Positions 8,062-15,226 of a DNA stretch of 15,594 nucleotides are shown one piece after another (the stretch's first letter is position 1; every line of letters begins with the position of its first letter). Position numbers and translations under genes: made by a program. The stretch lies in contig JASCIV010000626.1 of NCBI GenBank assembly GCA_030374735.1, forward strand, positions 1-15,594. Direction: 5' to 3'. This stretch comes from Gracilaria caudata. Its lineage: Eukaryota; Rhodophyta; Florideophyceae; Gracilariales; Gracilariaceae. The notes beneath the pieces are model-generated. The model did no database searches. It was not told the DNA's origin and was given only the letters and a program-made list of their open reading frames with translations.

Positions 8062-9015
8062 ATGAATTACGCCCCCGTAAGTCCACGGCGGCCAGTTCGG
8101 ATCCGCCTGCATCGTCGAGATGTTATCGCGACATGTGCTACCACTCCAACTCCCGAAACACCAAATCTCAGGCAGCAATTGGAAGCGATTCTTGAGGCTA
8201 TACCGACATTCCTGGACAGCGCCACTGATCAAGTTGAGAAAGCGGTGACTTCTCTTCCGCATCAGGTTAAGTACCTGTTTTCTGATGAAGGACCTCTCGG
8301 CGTGTTGAACTTCTGGAGAGAAAACAAGGAGAGCATCTCTAGCACTGGACAACAGCTTCTAGAATCCGGCGAACTTCTCGCAAAAGGAGACACTGACGGT
8401 TTTCGTGAGAAGGCGTCTGGAATTAACTTATCATGGCTGAGGCCTTTGCGCAGATCGAGTCCTTCAGATAGTACTAATGGTGACATCATTGTCACTGACA
8501 GAATGCGAGAGACGGTTCTGTTCCTCATTGATTCTCTTACGCCTTGGGACTTTGACCGCCATGATTTCGGTCTAACTTTTGCGACTGTATGGAAAGATGT
8601 GACTGCCTCGAAACAAGAAGGTATCAACGTTGGCGCGCTGAAAATGACTTCCACTATAAAGCCCCTTGAACAGGAATGGAAATTAAGTGCCCGTACGAAG
8701 CTACTTGATCTAGGGGACAACACGGTAGTATTCGGCAAGGCAGGGTTGTATTTGGCAGGCCAGAGACCAGCGTACATTGGAGTAGAGGCGGATCGTGTAT
8801 GGCCTATCCCACGGCTTAATGGGACGAAGTTATTTGCAAATGTGAACTATCGCAGCTCTAGAAAACCGCAGATAGACCCCGTGAAGATGACATGTGGTAT
8901 TGAGCAAGATTTTGCGATTGCCAAGGGAGTGGACCTCACCGTGCGGTTTGCTCTTAATCTCATGGAGAATATGAGTATCAGCCTCTATCCTGTTCCGAAC
9001 GGAAGTTACTTCTGA
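8062..9015 (+). CDS. Conserved-looking protein of unknown function, probably plastid-targeted
   Basis: I do not recognise a named family. The protein has 317 residues from ATG 8062, the first ATG in the frame after the in-frame TGA at 7954. Residues 1-35 are basic and rich in Pro, Arg, Ser and Thr with no acids (APVSPRRPVRIRLHRRDVIA), fitting a transit peptide. Residues about 36-130 are predicted helical (LRQQLEAILEAIPTFLDSAT and a following FWRENKESI segment). From about 150 the pattern alternates polar and hydrophobic residues in short strands (NTVVFGKAGLYLAG, PAYIGVEADRVW, KLFANVNYRSS, VDLTVRFALNLMENMSISLY). This pattern is typical of a beta-barrel or beta-sandwich. A plastid envelope or thylakoid-associated role is only an inference. 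No transmembrane helix is visible. The next gene upstream is in the same direction but 790 bp away. Confidence 0.82.
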   Translation: MNYAPVSPRRPVRIRLHRRDVIATCATTPTPETPNLRQQLEAILEAIPTFLDSATDQVEKAVTSLPHQVKYLFSDEGPLGVLNFWRENKESISSTGQQLLESGELLAKGDTDGFREKASGINLSWLRPLRRSSPSDSTNGDIIVTDRMRETVLFLIDSLTPWDFDRHDFGLTFATVWKDVTASKQEGINVGALKMTSTIKPLEQEWKLSARTKLLDLGDNTVVFGKAGLYLAGQRPAYIGVEADRVWPIPRLNGTKLFANVNYRSSRKPQIDPVKMTCGIEQDFAIAKGVDLTVRFALNLMENMSISLYPVPNGSYF

Positions 9016-10217
9016 TGGGTTTCGTACTCTCCCTGAGTCGTGATATGTTCGACCTTCCTCCTACGCAGTCTATAGCCCCCCGTTCATTGTATACTCGTTA
9101 TGGGCGAATGAATTATGATCCATAGAAATGAGTTAATTTGTCTCTATAAAGCACCTCGCCGTCGCAGTGTTGCCGGTTGCCGGGGTGTGTCAAGACGAGA
9201 AATGTCCATGCAGCAAGAACAGGCAAAGTGTTTCATAGATGCTGTTGTCAGTTCTTGTTGAAAGCGTCGCTGGAGATGCTCTTTCCTTTTGATACTGTCA
9301 ACGAGGGTCTAAGGCATCGTGCAGACCTCCTTTCTGCTACGCAGAAATTGTTCAGCAAGAATGCTGCTCACATCTTGTAAGATTAAGGTAGCCTGAACTT
9401 ATTACGGCGAGAAAAGGGTTAAGACGGTTAACTGCTACCCAGAAGGACGCATGTCAGGGATGTTTGAGCAGTATCCGGATATGGACAGCAGTACTTCAAT
9501 GGACACGAGGGGGTTGGGGGAAGTTGCCTACGGCCAGCACCTGTAATGTTATGATGGTTCATGGACTGCACCTCACCGATGATTTGCTCGTGTGGAACAA
9601 AGTAAGTTTCATAAAACACTGTGCTTGACCCTTTGAGCGAGCGGAATTGCGGAACATTCGTTGGCTGTTTCCCCAATCACATTGCGACTGTCCATGTCCC
9701 AAATCGATTTCAGCGGATCGAAGGGGCGTCTCACACATTCTGGCGGACAGACATTTGGGCGGACAGTTCAGCATGGGTTTCTGCTGACACTTTCTCTTAA
9801 CATGGCTCATCCCATCTTGAGGATGGCACGGCCTAGTATGAGGGATATTGAAACGATACCTTTGCTAACGTGACATCTCTTTATGAAACCTTTGCTCACC
9901 TAACGAAAGTGAAGTCTACCTCACCAGTATCCTTTATCTGGGAGACTTGTCAAAGCAGTCATGCGTTAAAACAGGGTGTGTCTTTGTCATATACCTGGGA
10001 GATAAGCGCGTCGACAAACCTATGCTCGACAGCAAATGCCATCGAAGACTCCATTATCCACCATTCCATCAGCAATGCTATCAAACCAATAGGCTTTCAT
10101 AGCTAACAGTTAGTCTTTCGAAGCGAGTTTACAGGTATGAAGCACTGAAACTTCCACATGCATTTCACCACCGCCAAAGAAACATGCAAACAGACTGAAC
10201 AGATTGCGTCATTGCCA
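9016..10217. other. Intergenic region, no supported gene
   Basis: Short frames exist on both strands (for example 9661-9873 plus, 9428-9676 minus), but most begin at non-ATG codons and none shows a domain or compositional bias. The right end holds the 3' flank of the minus-strand homeobox gene. Confidence 0.4.
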
Positions 10218-11915
10218 TCACTTAGATTGCATATTAGGCGCGGCATGGTACCACACTGCGTTCTGCGCAATGTATGGAGTAGCGCTCGAAGTCGCAGGCA
10301 TGTACCGCAGCGGAGCAAGCGTTGGGGTCGATGACGCTTGTGCCTGTTGAAACGGCGTGGACTGGTGCTGTACCATGAGACCGCCATCAACTACGCTATT
10401 TGGATAAACATATGTAGGGTACATTCCCGTGCCGACGTTCTGCATAACGTTATTCTGCGTCGAAGTAGCGTCCTTTGGCGCACTTGTCTTGAGGGTGGTA
10501 TCCATGCCCTGCTTATCATCCAGAGTGCTGAACTCTTTGTGGGTATCCACTTCTCGTGTAGTCTGTGCTTTCATTTCATCAGTGACCATCTTAGGACTCT
10601 TTTCAGACATGCTGATGTCATTATCAAGCTTTCGCAGATCGTGCAGAGTAGGAGAACTGTGATTGTCTACCATTGATGACTTTGTTGCAGTTGATTGGCG
10701 AAGAGTATGCTCAGCCACCTGCATAATTGGGGATTGCATTAGTGCGTTTTGGTGCGTATCATGCGAAACGGCCGCTGTGGCGGGATCCGACATGCGCGCA
10801 TTTTCTTGAGATCTAAACCAATCACGAATGGCATCATGAGGCCTGTTGAGAAGATGGGCCAGTCTGGCGATTGCGTCTGGTGCTGGGGTGGAATTGAGAA
10901 CGGTCTGAACAGCCTGCAATGCGAATAGCTCCGTCTTCGAAAATGGAGTTTGAGAAGGCGCCACAAGGAACTGAGGTTGTTTGTATGGATAGTATTGGTG
11001 AGGATCGAATGAGTAGGGTACATTGCTGGCCGACGGTGTCTGTATGAGAGCGGCGTTTGGAAGTTGCTGACATTGCTGTACGCTGGGAACCAGACTGGTT
11101 GGAATAGTGTTGCGCCAATCGGGCCTGGTAGGGTCGTGCGGCGAGGCGGTAATATCGGCTGGACGCATGGATCTTAGAGCAGGGTGTACGGGATGAGAAG
11201 GAAGTGATGGAGAGGATCGAAACGAAATTGGAGACGAATTGGAGCGCCTTCTTTTCTGATCTTGCTTTCTACGATGCTTGAACCACAGCTTGATCTGCTT
11301 AGGAGTCACCCCCTGTAGCTGATTCGCCAACTGTTGTAAACGATCTGCTGTGGGGTAGCGATCGGCATCAAAGGCTGCCTGAAGGACGTCCAGTTCCTCT
11401 GGAGTTCGGCGTGTTCGATTGTACTGGGCTTTGAATTGACCCAAACGAGTGAGATGCTCACGGCGATGTTGGAACCACTTGGATATCTGAGCCGTTGTGA
11501 CGCCGAGCTGATGAGCTAGCGTATTCTTCTTGTGGAGCTCGGGGTACGGTTCCTCATCAAAGGCCTTCAGAAGAACGTCCTTCTGAGCTTGGGTGACGCG
11601 CCATTTTGAATGCGTAGGCTGCGGAAGCGGCTGCGGTGACAGAGTGACAGGCGCTGCAGCAGGAACGGGAGCAAAGGAGACGACGGGGGGAGCCGGGGAC
11701 GTGGAGAGTGCAGGGGTAGTGGGACTGGCTGTAACCAAGAGAGCAGTGGCGCCGAGGGTGGGGGTAGAGGCAGTTGCAAGCGGGGAGGAGAGGTCTGGCG
11801 TGGTGGGAGGCAGTAATGGGGCCGGCTGGGAAGGGGGAGGTAGTAATGGTTGAGCGGGGTTGGAGGGCTTTGGCGGTTGCAGCTGGTGATGAGCCATGCG
11901 AAGGGCGACGGTCAT
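10218..11915 (-). CDS. Homeobox protein with two clear and one degenerate homeodomain, lacking Asn51
   Basis: This is a probable DNA-binding transcription factor of the nucleus. Counting from ATG 11915 it has 565 residues. Residues 1-100 are Pro/Ala/Ser/Thr-rich. Homeodomain 1 is about 100-159 (recognition helix TAQISKWFQHRREH), homeodomain 2 about 163-223 (KQIKLWFKHRRKQDQ followed by a basic KRRR tail), and a degenerate third about 319-378 (DAIRDWFRSQ). Spacing fits the 60-residue, non-TALE type. The nearly invariant Asn at homeodomain position 51 is His in the first two and Ser in the third. The C-terminal 190 residues are Gln/Ser/Thr/Met-rich and look like a disordered regulatory tail. The frame stays open upstream to ATG 12374, but that stretch is low-complexity and pyrimidine-rich like a 5' leader, so I prefer ATG 11915 (next ATG 11897). 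No intron is visible. Confidence 0.9.
   Translation of the reverse strand: MTVALRMAHHQLQPPKPSNPAQPLLPPPSQPAPLLPPTTPDLSSPLATASTPTLGATALLVTASPTTPALSTSPAPPVVSFAPVPAAAPVTLSPQPLPQPTHSKWRVTQAQKDVLLKAFDEEPYPELHKKNTLAHQLGVTTAQISKWFQHRREHLTRLGQFKAQYNRTRRTPEELDVLQAAFDADRYPTADRLQQLANQLQGVTPKQIKLWFKHRRKQDQKRRRSNSSPISFRSSPSLPSHPVHPALRSMRPADITASPHDPTRPDWRNTIPTSLVPSVQQCQQLPNAALIQTPSASNVPYSFDPHQYYPYKQPQFLVAPSQTPFSKTELFALQAVQTVLNSTPAPDAIARLAHLLNRPHDAIRDWFRSQENARMSDPATAAVSHDTHQNALMQSPIMQVAEHTLRQSTATKSSMVDNHSSPTLHDLRKLDNDISMSEKSPKMVTDEMKAQTTREVDTHKEFSTLDDKQGMDTTLKTSAPKDATSTQNNVMQNVGTGMYPTYVYPNSVVDGGLMVQHQSTPFQQAQASSTPTLAPLRYMPATSSATPYIAQNAVWYHAAPNMQSK
11247..11429 (-). other. Homeodomain 2 segment with His51
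   Basis: These codons cover helix 1 (PEELDVLQAAFDADRYP), helix 2 (RLQQLANQL) and the recognition helix QIKLWFKHRRK. One extra residue (QLQGVTP against QLGVTT in the first domain) lengthens the turn before helix 3. The His codon at position 51 is CAT. Confidence 0.85.
11439..11618 (-). other. Homeodomain 1 segment with His51
   Basis: These codons cover KWRVTQAQKDVLLKAFDEEP through the recognition helix ISKWFQHRREH. Trp48, Phe49 and Arg53 are kept. Position 51 is His (codon CAT) instead of Asn. Similarity in helix 3 to the second domain suggests an internal duplication. Confidence 0.85.
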
Positions 11916-12420
11916 TGACAGGAGAGGCGGCGGGGGAACGCACGGCGTTTCGAAGAAGAAAAGACGGGGTATCGGGTGGGGGAGAGGGTTTGGTTTGGGC
12001 AAGGGAGATGGTTGGGAGGCGGTGGACAAGGCACGCAGCAGGACTACGACGTGCGGTTGAGCGCAGATGGCGGTAGATACGGGGGTCGAAGCGGCGGGCG
12101 TATGCCCTGCGGAGCGCACGGGGAAGAGGATGTGGCAAGTGTGCGCGACGCATGCGCGAGTGTGTAAGTGTCGTGGCGCGTTTTGGCGGTTGACGGAGCC
12201 GACGCGATCTGACGAGCGGCAGATTGCGTTTTTTCTTGGCGGTTGGTGGCTGGCACATGCGTATCTGCGAGACGCATACGGCGCGCGCCCATTGGGCGCT
12301 GTCGCCCAAATATCGGCAAGCGCAGGTTGTATCTCGCGCGCCTTTTTTGAGTGCTGTGAGTGGAGCCGCGCCATTCGCCGTCGCGGATGCTATTCCTCGC
12401 GCGCACATTGGCCGCCGCGC

Positions 12421-12447
12421 GGCGCGTGCGGCGCGTGTGGCGCCTGT
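12421..12447. repeat. Three-copy 9-bp tandem repeat
   Basis: GGCGCGTGC, GGCGCGTGT and GGCGCCTGT lie head to tail and fade into GGCTGAG. It is a small GC-rich minisatellite in the promoter region. Confidence 0.7.
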
Positions 12448-12547
12448 GGCTGAGCTTTGGGCTGCCCAGCTGGGAGGCTTCGAGGCTTCTAGCCCCCGCG
12501 TATCTTGCCGGAGGCCACTGTGTCGTGCGAACTGCCCGCACGCCCTT

Positions 12548-12583
12548 CCCCCCCCTCCCCCCCCCCCCCCCCCCCCCCCCCCC
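12548..12583. repeat. Poly-C tract (27 consecutive C, preceded by 8 C and one T)
   Basis: C-runs occupy 12548-12555 and 12557-12583 with a single T at 12556. The minus strand is a 27-base G run able to form G-quadruplexes. It lies just upstream of the CBM-like frame and at the far end of the homeobox promoter region. The exact length is liable to sequencing and replication slippage. Confidence 0.9.
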
Positions 12584-12630
12584 TTGCCCGACCACGTTGG
12601 TGAACAAAGTGTTTTATCCCTGTGCTAGCC

Positions 12631-12993
12631 ATGGTCTCCGTCCCTACTCAGCAGTGGATAGAAATATTCCACAGCAAGCCGTCAATGCGCTACTGCTACC
12701 TGTTGGAAAAGTTACCGGATGGCACCTTTTCAAAGCCCTTGCTGGACAACCGTCTGCGAGACGCCTCTCACATCCGTGACGGCTTTCGCGTGTTTCGACT
12801 GCCGTTTTGACTCATAGAGTTTGTGCTTACCAATGGTACTCTTCGCAACTGGGAGGATAATAACGGCAACAACTACGTCATCGATGTACCCGGTGGTTAC
12901 GTCGTCGAACATGGCATTGAATTTCTTGTGGCGAAACGTTGGTTGGGTGGCTTCGATTTCCCTTTGATCAAACATATCCGGTTGGCTTTATAG
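12631..12993 (+). pseudogene. CBM25/CBM53-like starch-binding module interrupted by an in-frame TGA
   Basis: Read straight through, the frame from ATG 12631 (in-frame stop upstream at 12601) to TAG 12991 has 120 codons with a single TGA at codon 60 (12808-12810). Before the TGA it reads QQWIEIFHSKP, then LPDGTFSKPL, and RDGFRVFRLPF. After it, LIEFVLTNGTLRNWEDNNG, then NNYVI, PGGYVV and EHGIEF. This order (strand with W and F, then EFV..NG..W.DNNG.NY, then PG.Y) is that of starch-binding modules of families CBM25/CBM53, which bind alpha-glucans such as floridean starch. The whole thing is one module long, with no catalytic domain. Either it is a disrupted gene, or the TGA is a sequencing error, or the first half alone is made (59 residues). 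It diverges from the homeobox gene. Confidence 0.55.
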
Positions 12994-13500
12994 AGTAGAA
13001 CGTCTTCTTGGGGAAACCACGATTAACTTCATCCGACGAAGGCTGCACGTGAATGAGTGGTTTTCACTAGGTGCTTGTTGCTCCACCCCTTCGTTGTTCC
13101 CGACTGTGCTTGAAGCGAAGAAGTAGAGCACGATTCACTATCGTTCCGCAGAGCGGATGTCTTGTTGAAGCGAAACCATTTATCCGAAAATAGACTCCGA
13201 ACAACTTTCGTCTGAGAGAAGGGTATAAGTCCATGAATGGCCAGCTGTTTGATTTGACCCTCCGCAGCACAAATCACATGCTTGTTCTCTGTGTCACAAG
13301 ATTCACTTCTTGCCTCTCCGTTCGCGGTTCGCGAGGACTGCACAAACTTGTAGGTTAGCACCTATATACCGCAGCAATTAGAATACGGTTTCCATAGTAA
13401 AGAAGAAGAAGATACGGCCGCCACCAATTACAAATCGATACCTATGCTAATGCTAACGGCCTTCAACAAGAAAGTATTAGATCCCGTACGGGTTTTCTTG
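12994..13500. other. Intergenic region, nothing supported
   Basis: A minus-strand frame at 13029-13361 is open for 110 codons, but it begins at GTG and shows no domain or sensible composition. A short AAG repeat lies near 13402-13414. Confidence 0.4.
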
Positions 13501-14455
13501 TCAAGCATATCGACTCGCCATCAATCGCCGCAGTCCGGCAGTGTTCACCGCAGACACGACTAGCACGGAACTAATCATTCTCAACATGGTTGGTTGTTCA
13601 TCCAATACCAACATGCCCAAAAGCGAAGCGCACACACGTGCACGTTTTTCATAAGGACACCTTCCCCAGCCCTGCATAACTGCAGCCCCTTGTTCAAGCA
13701 GTAATGGGCAAAACAACCTCCCAGAGAGCCGAGTAGTACTATCGCGACTCCTGGGCGGTTTCCTGCGATTTGATTAAGGGCTTCATGACCGCCATAAACT
13801 GCAGCAAAAGGAACCCCGACTGCTCAAGAGCAAAGACGGAGAGCATAAAATGCACGCTTGTGCCCATGCCACGAACGGATACGTAAGCCGCTGCAGAAAA
13901 CGAGGCAAAAAAAGACGCAAGCGCGACACCCAATATGTCTTCATTGCTAGCATTTGGCTCTACAATCAACGCTACTCCGAAGATTCCGACAAACGCACAG
14001 ACTACATCCCAGATACTTGAGGTTTCGTTCAAAATTACCCGCGATAGCAACATCATTAGAACAGGAATGAAGGCCGATATAGAAGTAACTACACCCGCTG
14101 GGAGAAATTTAACCGACTTGTACAACAATACGCGAGAAATCGACGCGCATAAACCCCGGATAAACAAGATAGCTCTTTGATTAGGAGTCAGATCGAGGGG
14201 GGAGACTTTAACAAACCCCAAAAGTGACACATTTGCCAACAAAAATTAGACCACACATCGAATGAGCACCGCAGCACTAGCGGGGATATCATATCGCGTT
14301 ACGGCGAGACGTACAGCAACTGTAGGAACAGATACTATCATTGCAGAAAGCGTAATCCATGTCAAGCCGTAGAAGGCGGTGTACGATTGTGTTGCAAAAG
14401 GAGGGTTCGACTAAAACAGTGTCGATCTGCATGGCAGTAGTGGTTGGGTTTCCAT
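13501..14455 (-). pseudogene. Drug/metabolite transporter (EamA, SLC35G-like) pseudogene
   Basis: The family moves small metabolites across membranes by about ten transmembrane helices in two EamA halves. Reading from ATG 14455 (METQPLLP), the protein continues through GLTWITLSAMIVSVPTVAV and YDIPASAAVLIRCVV, then FLLANVSLLGFV, RAILFIRGLCASISRVLLY, AGVVTSISAFIPVLMMLLSR and DVVCAFVGIFGVALIVEP, and into the second half (GVALASFFASFSAAAYVSV). Two in-frame stops break it: TAG at codon 15 (14411-14413) and TAA at codon 70 (14246-14248). Near 13790 the homology moves to a second frame (GVAIVLLGSLGG, then NKGLQLCRAGEGVLMKN). Near 13635, at a GTGTGTG run, it moves to a third frame (CASLLGMLVLDEQPTMLRM, ending at TGA 13501-13503). 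With four lesions and no good splice sites at them, I call it a pseudogene. The intact frames alone give only fragments of 168 and about 70 codons. Confidence 0.8.
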
Positions 14456-14905
14456 GTCGGTTTGCTTTTGTGGCAGAAAGATAGTCATATACTGCCGACC
14501 GCGATAAAGAGAGCTGCAAGAAAATAACCACACGCTTGATGAGATGCTGTACATCTCGCAATTCTATGGCTGATCACTGGTTGGGCGTCTTTGCTGGTCT
14601 TAAGACCCTTGAATCCCATGCAACCGCACACAAGTTTTTGTGGTGTCTTCAAGACCTGCTCCTGACACAGTGAACGTACTGTAAGATATGGCTTTGTATG
14701 GCTCTCATAACCGCGCTTGAAGCCATTATTACGCGCTTCATGAAAAAAACGCCATGGGGTAGGCCTTTTCTGTCACGGTTAACTCTTGCAGCGCGTGTCG
14801 TTCAGAAGAACGAAGTTCTTGGCAAATCCAGTGCGCGAAAGCGCCTCAAGAGTCACTGCATGCGAACTCCAATCACAGATCGGCAAGTAATGCTCGCAAC
14901 AGCGT
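14456..14905. other. Intergenic region, nothing supported
   Basis: A plus-strand frame of 102 codons starts at ATG 14698 and runs to 15006, but it overlaps the better minus-strand candidate antisense and has no recognisable domain. No RNA gene was seen. Confidence 0.4.
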
Positions 14906-15226
14906 CTACTGCTCCCTCTCTTCGTTCAAAACGTTCTTCAAGATATCGTCAATTCTCTGCAACGTGTCCGAAGCCCTCATCATATCTTCCCCTAGAATGG
15001 TGGTAGCATCGGTCGCATCAATGACGGCAATCGAAATCTCGCGACTTCGTCGTCTGAGTAACTGCGAAATCCCCGTTAGCGCAGTCGCAGTTCGCGACTG
15101 AGCGTGGCGAGCGACAAAGTTCAAGCCGTTTGAAGGCTCATGTGTAAGGCGCACGACGTATTGCGGGACTGTTCGTGAGAGTCGAGAAGACAAGGTCGGT
15201 CTTCGCGTGGGATTTGGGGGCTGCAT
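14906..15226 (-). CDS. Small protein with organelle-targeting-like N-terminus and acidic helical C-terminus
   Basis: I do not recognise a family. The frame gives 106 residues from ATG 15226. Residues 1-62 hold many Arg, Ser, Thr and Pro and a single acid (Glu30): PTLSSRLSRTV, then HAQSRTATALTGISQLLRRR. This fits a mitochondrial or plastid presequence. Residues 62-106 switch sharply to an acidic helical stretch (REISIAVIDATDATTILGED, then LQRIDDILKNVLNEE). The switch in composition argues for a real gene. The mature part would be short (about 45-60 residues), so it may be a small subunit or an exon of a larger gene. A plus-strand frame overlaps it antisense from 14906 to 15006. Confidence 0.5.
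   Translation of the reverse strand: MQPPNPTRRPTLSSRLSRTVPQYVVRLTHEPSNGLNFVARHAQSRTATALTGISQLLRRRSREISIAVIDATDATTILGEDMMRASDTLQRIDDILKNVLNEEREQ

Larger units (their letters stand above)
11916..12630. other. GC-rich divergent promoter region
   Basis: This stretch separates the minus-strand homeobox gene from the plus-strand CBM-like frame. The part next to the homeobox start is pyrimidine-rich on the minus strand, as in a 5' leader. From about 12100 to 12500 it is GC- and CpG-rich, with a palindrome GCGCCCA-T-TGGGCGC (12285-12299; a CCAAT box on the minus strand), TTTTGGCGG (about 12180-12188, E2F-like) and three near-copies of a 9-mer (12421-12447). Open frames here on both strands are best explained by the base composition. 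Confidence 0.5.

Noticed and set aside
8262..8777. Antisense 171-codon frame inside the beta-rich gene
   Set aside because: It is a shadow of a clearly coding plus-strand gene; composition is Ser/Arg-rich as expected from reverse reading.
12044..12607. Long frames on both strands in the GC-rich promoter region, including the upstream extension of the homeobox frame to ATG 12374
   Set aside because: They are low-complexity Arg/Ala/Pro/Gly strings produced by GC-rich sequence and a poly-C tract; frames are open on both strands at once and carry no domain.
12808..12810. TGA in the CBM-like frame as a selenocysteine codon
   Set aside because: No SECIS-like element was recognised, the position lies between strands of a sugar-binding module where selenocysteine has no known role, and a nonsense mutation or sequencing error is simpler.
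13029..13361. Minus-strand 110-codon frame
   Set aside because: It starts at GTG, has mixed composition without secondary-structure pattern, and overlaps another minus-strand frame; probably chance.
13501..14455. Stops in the transporter explained by U-to-C RNA editing
   Set aside because: Editing could not repair the two frameshifts in the same gene, and nuclear U-to-C editing of this kind is not established in red algae.
5573..14782. Recurring GTTAAC and CACGTG palindromes
   Set aside because: About four to five copies of each 6-mer are expected or nearly expected by chance in a window of this length.
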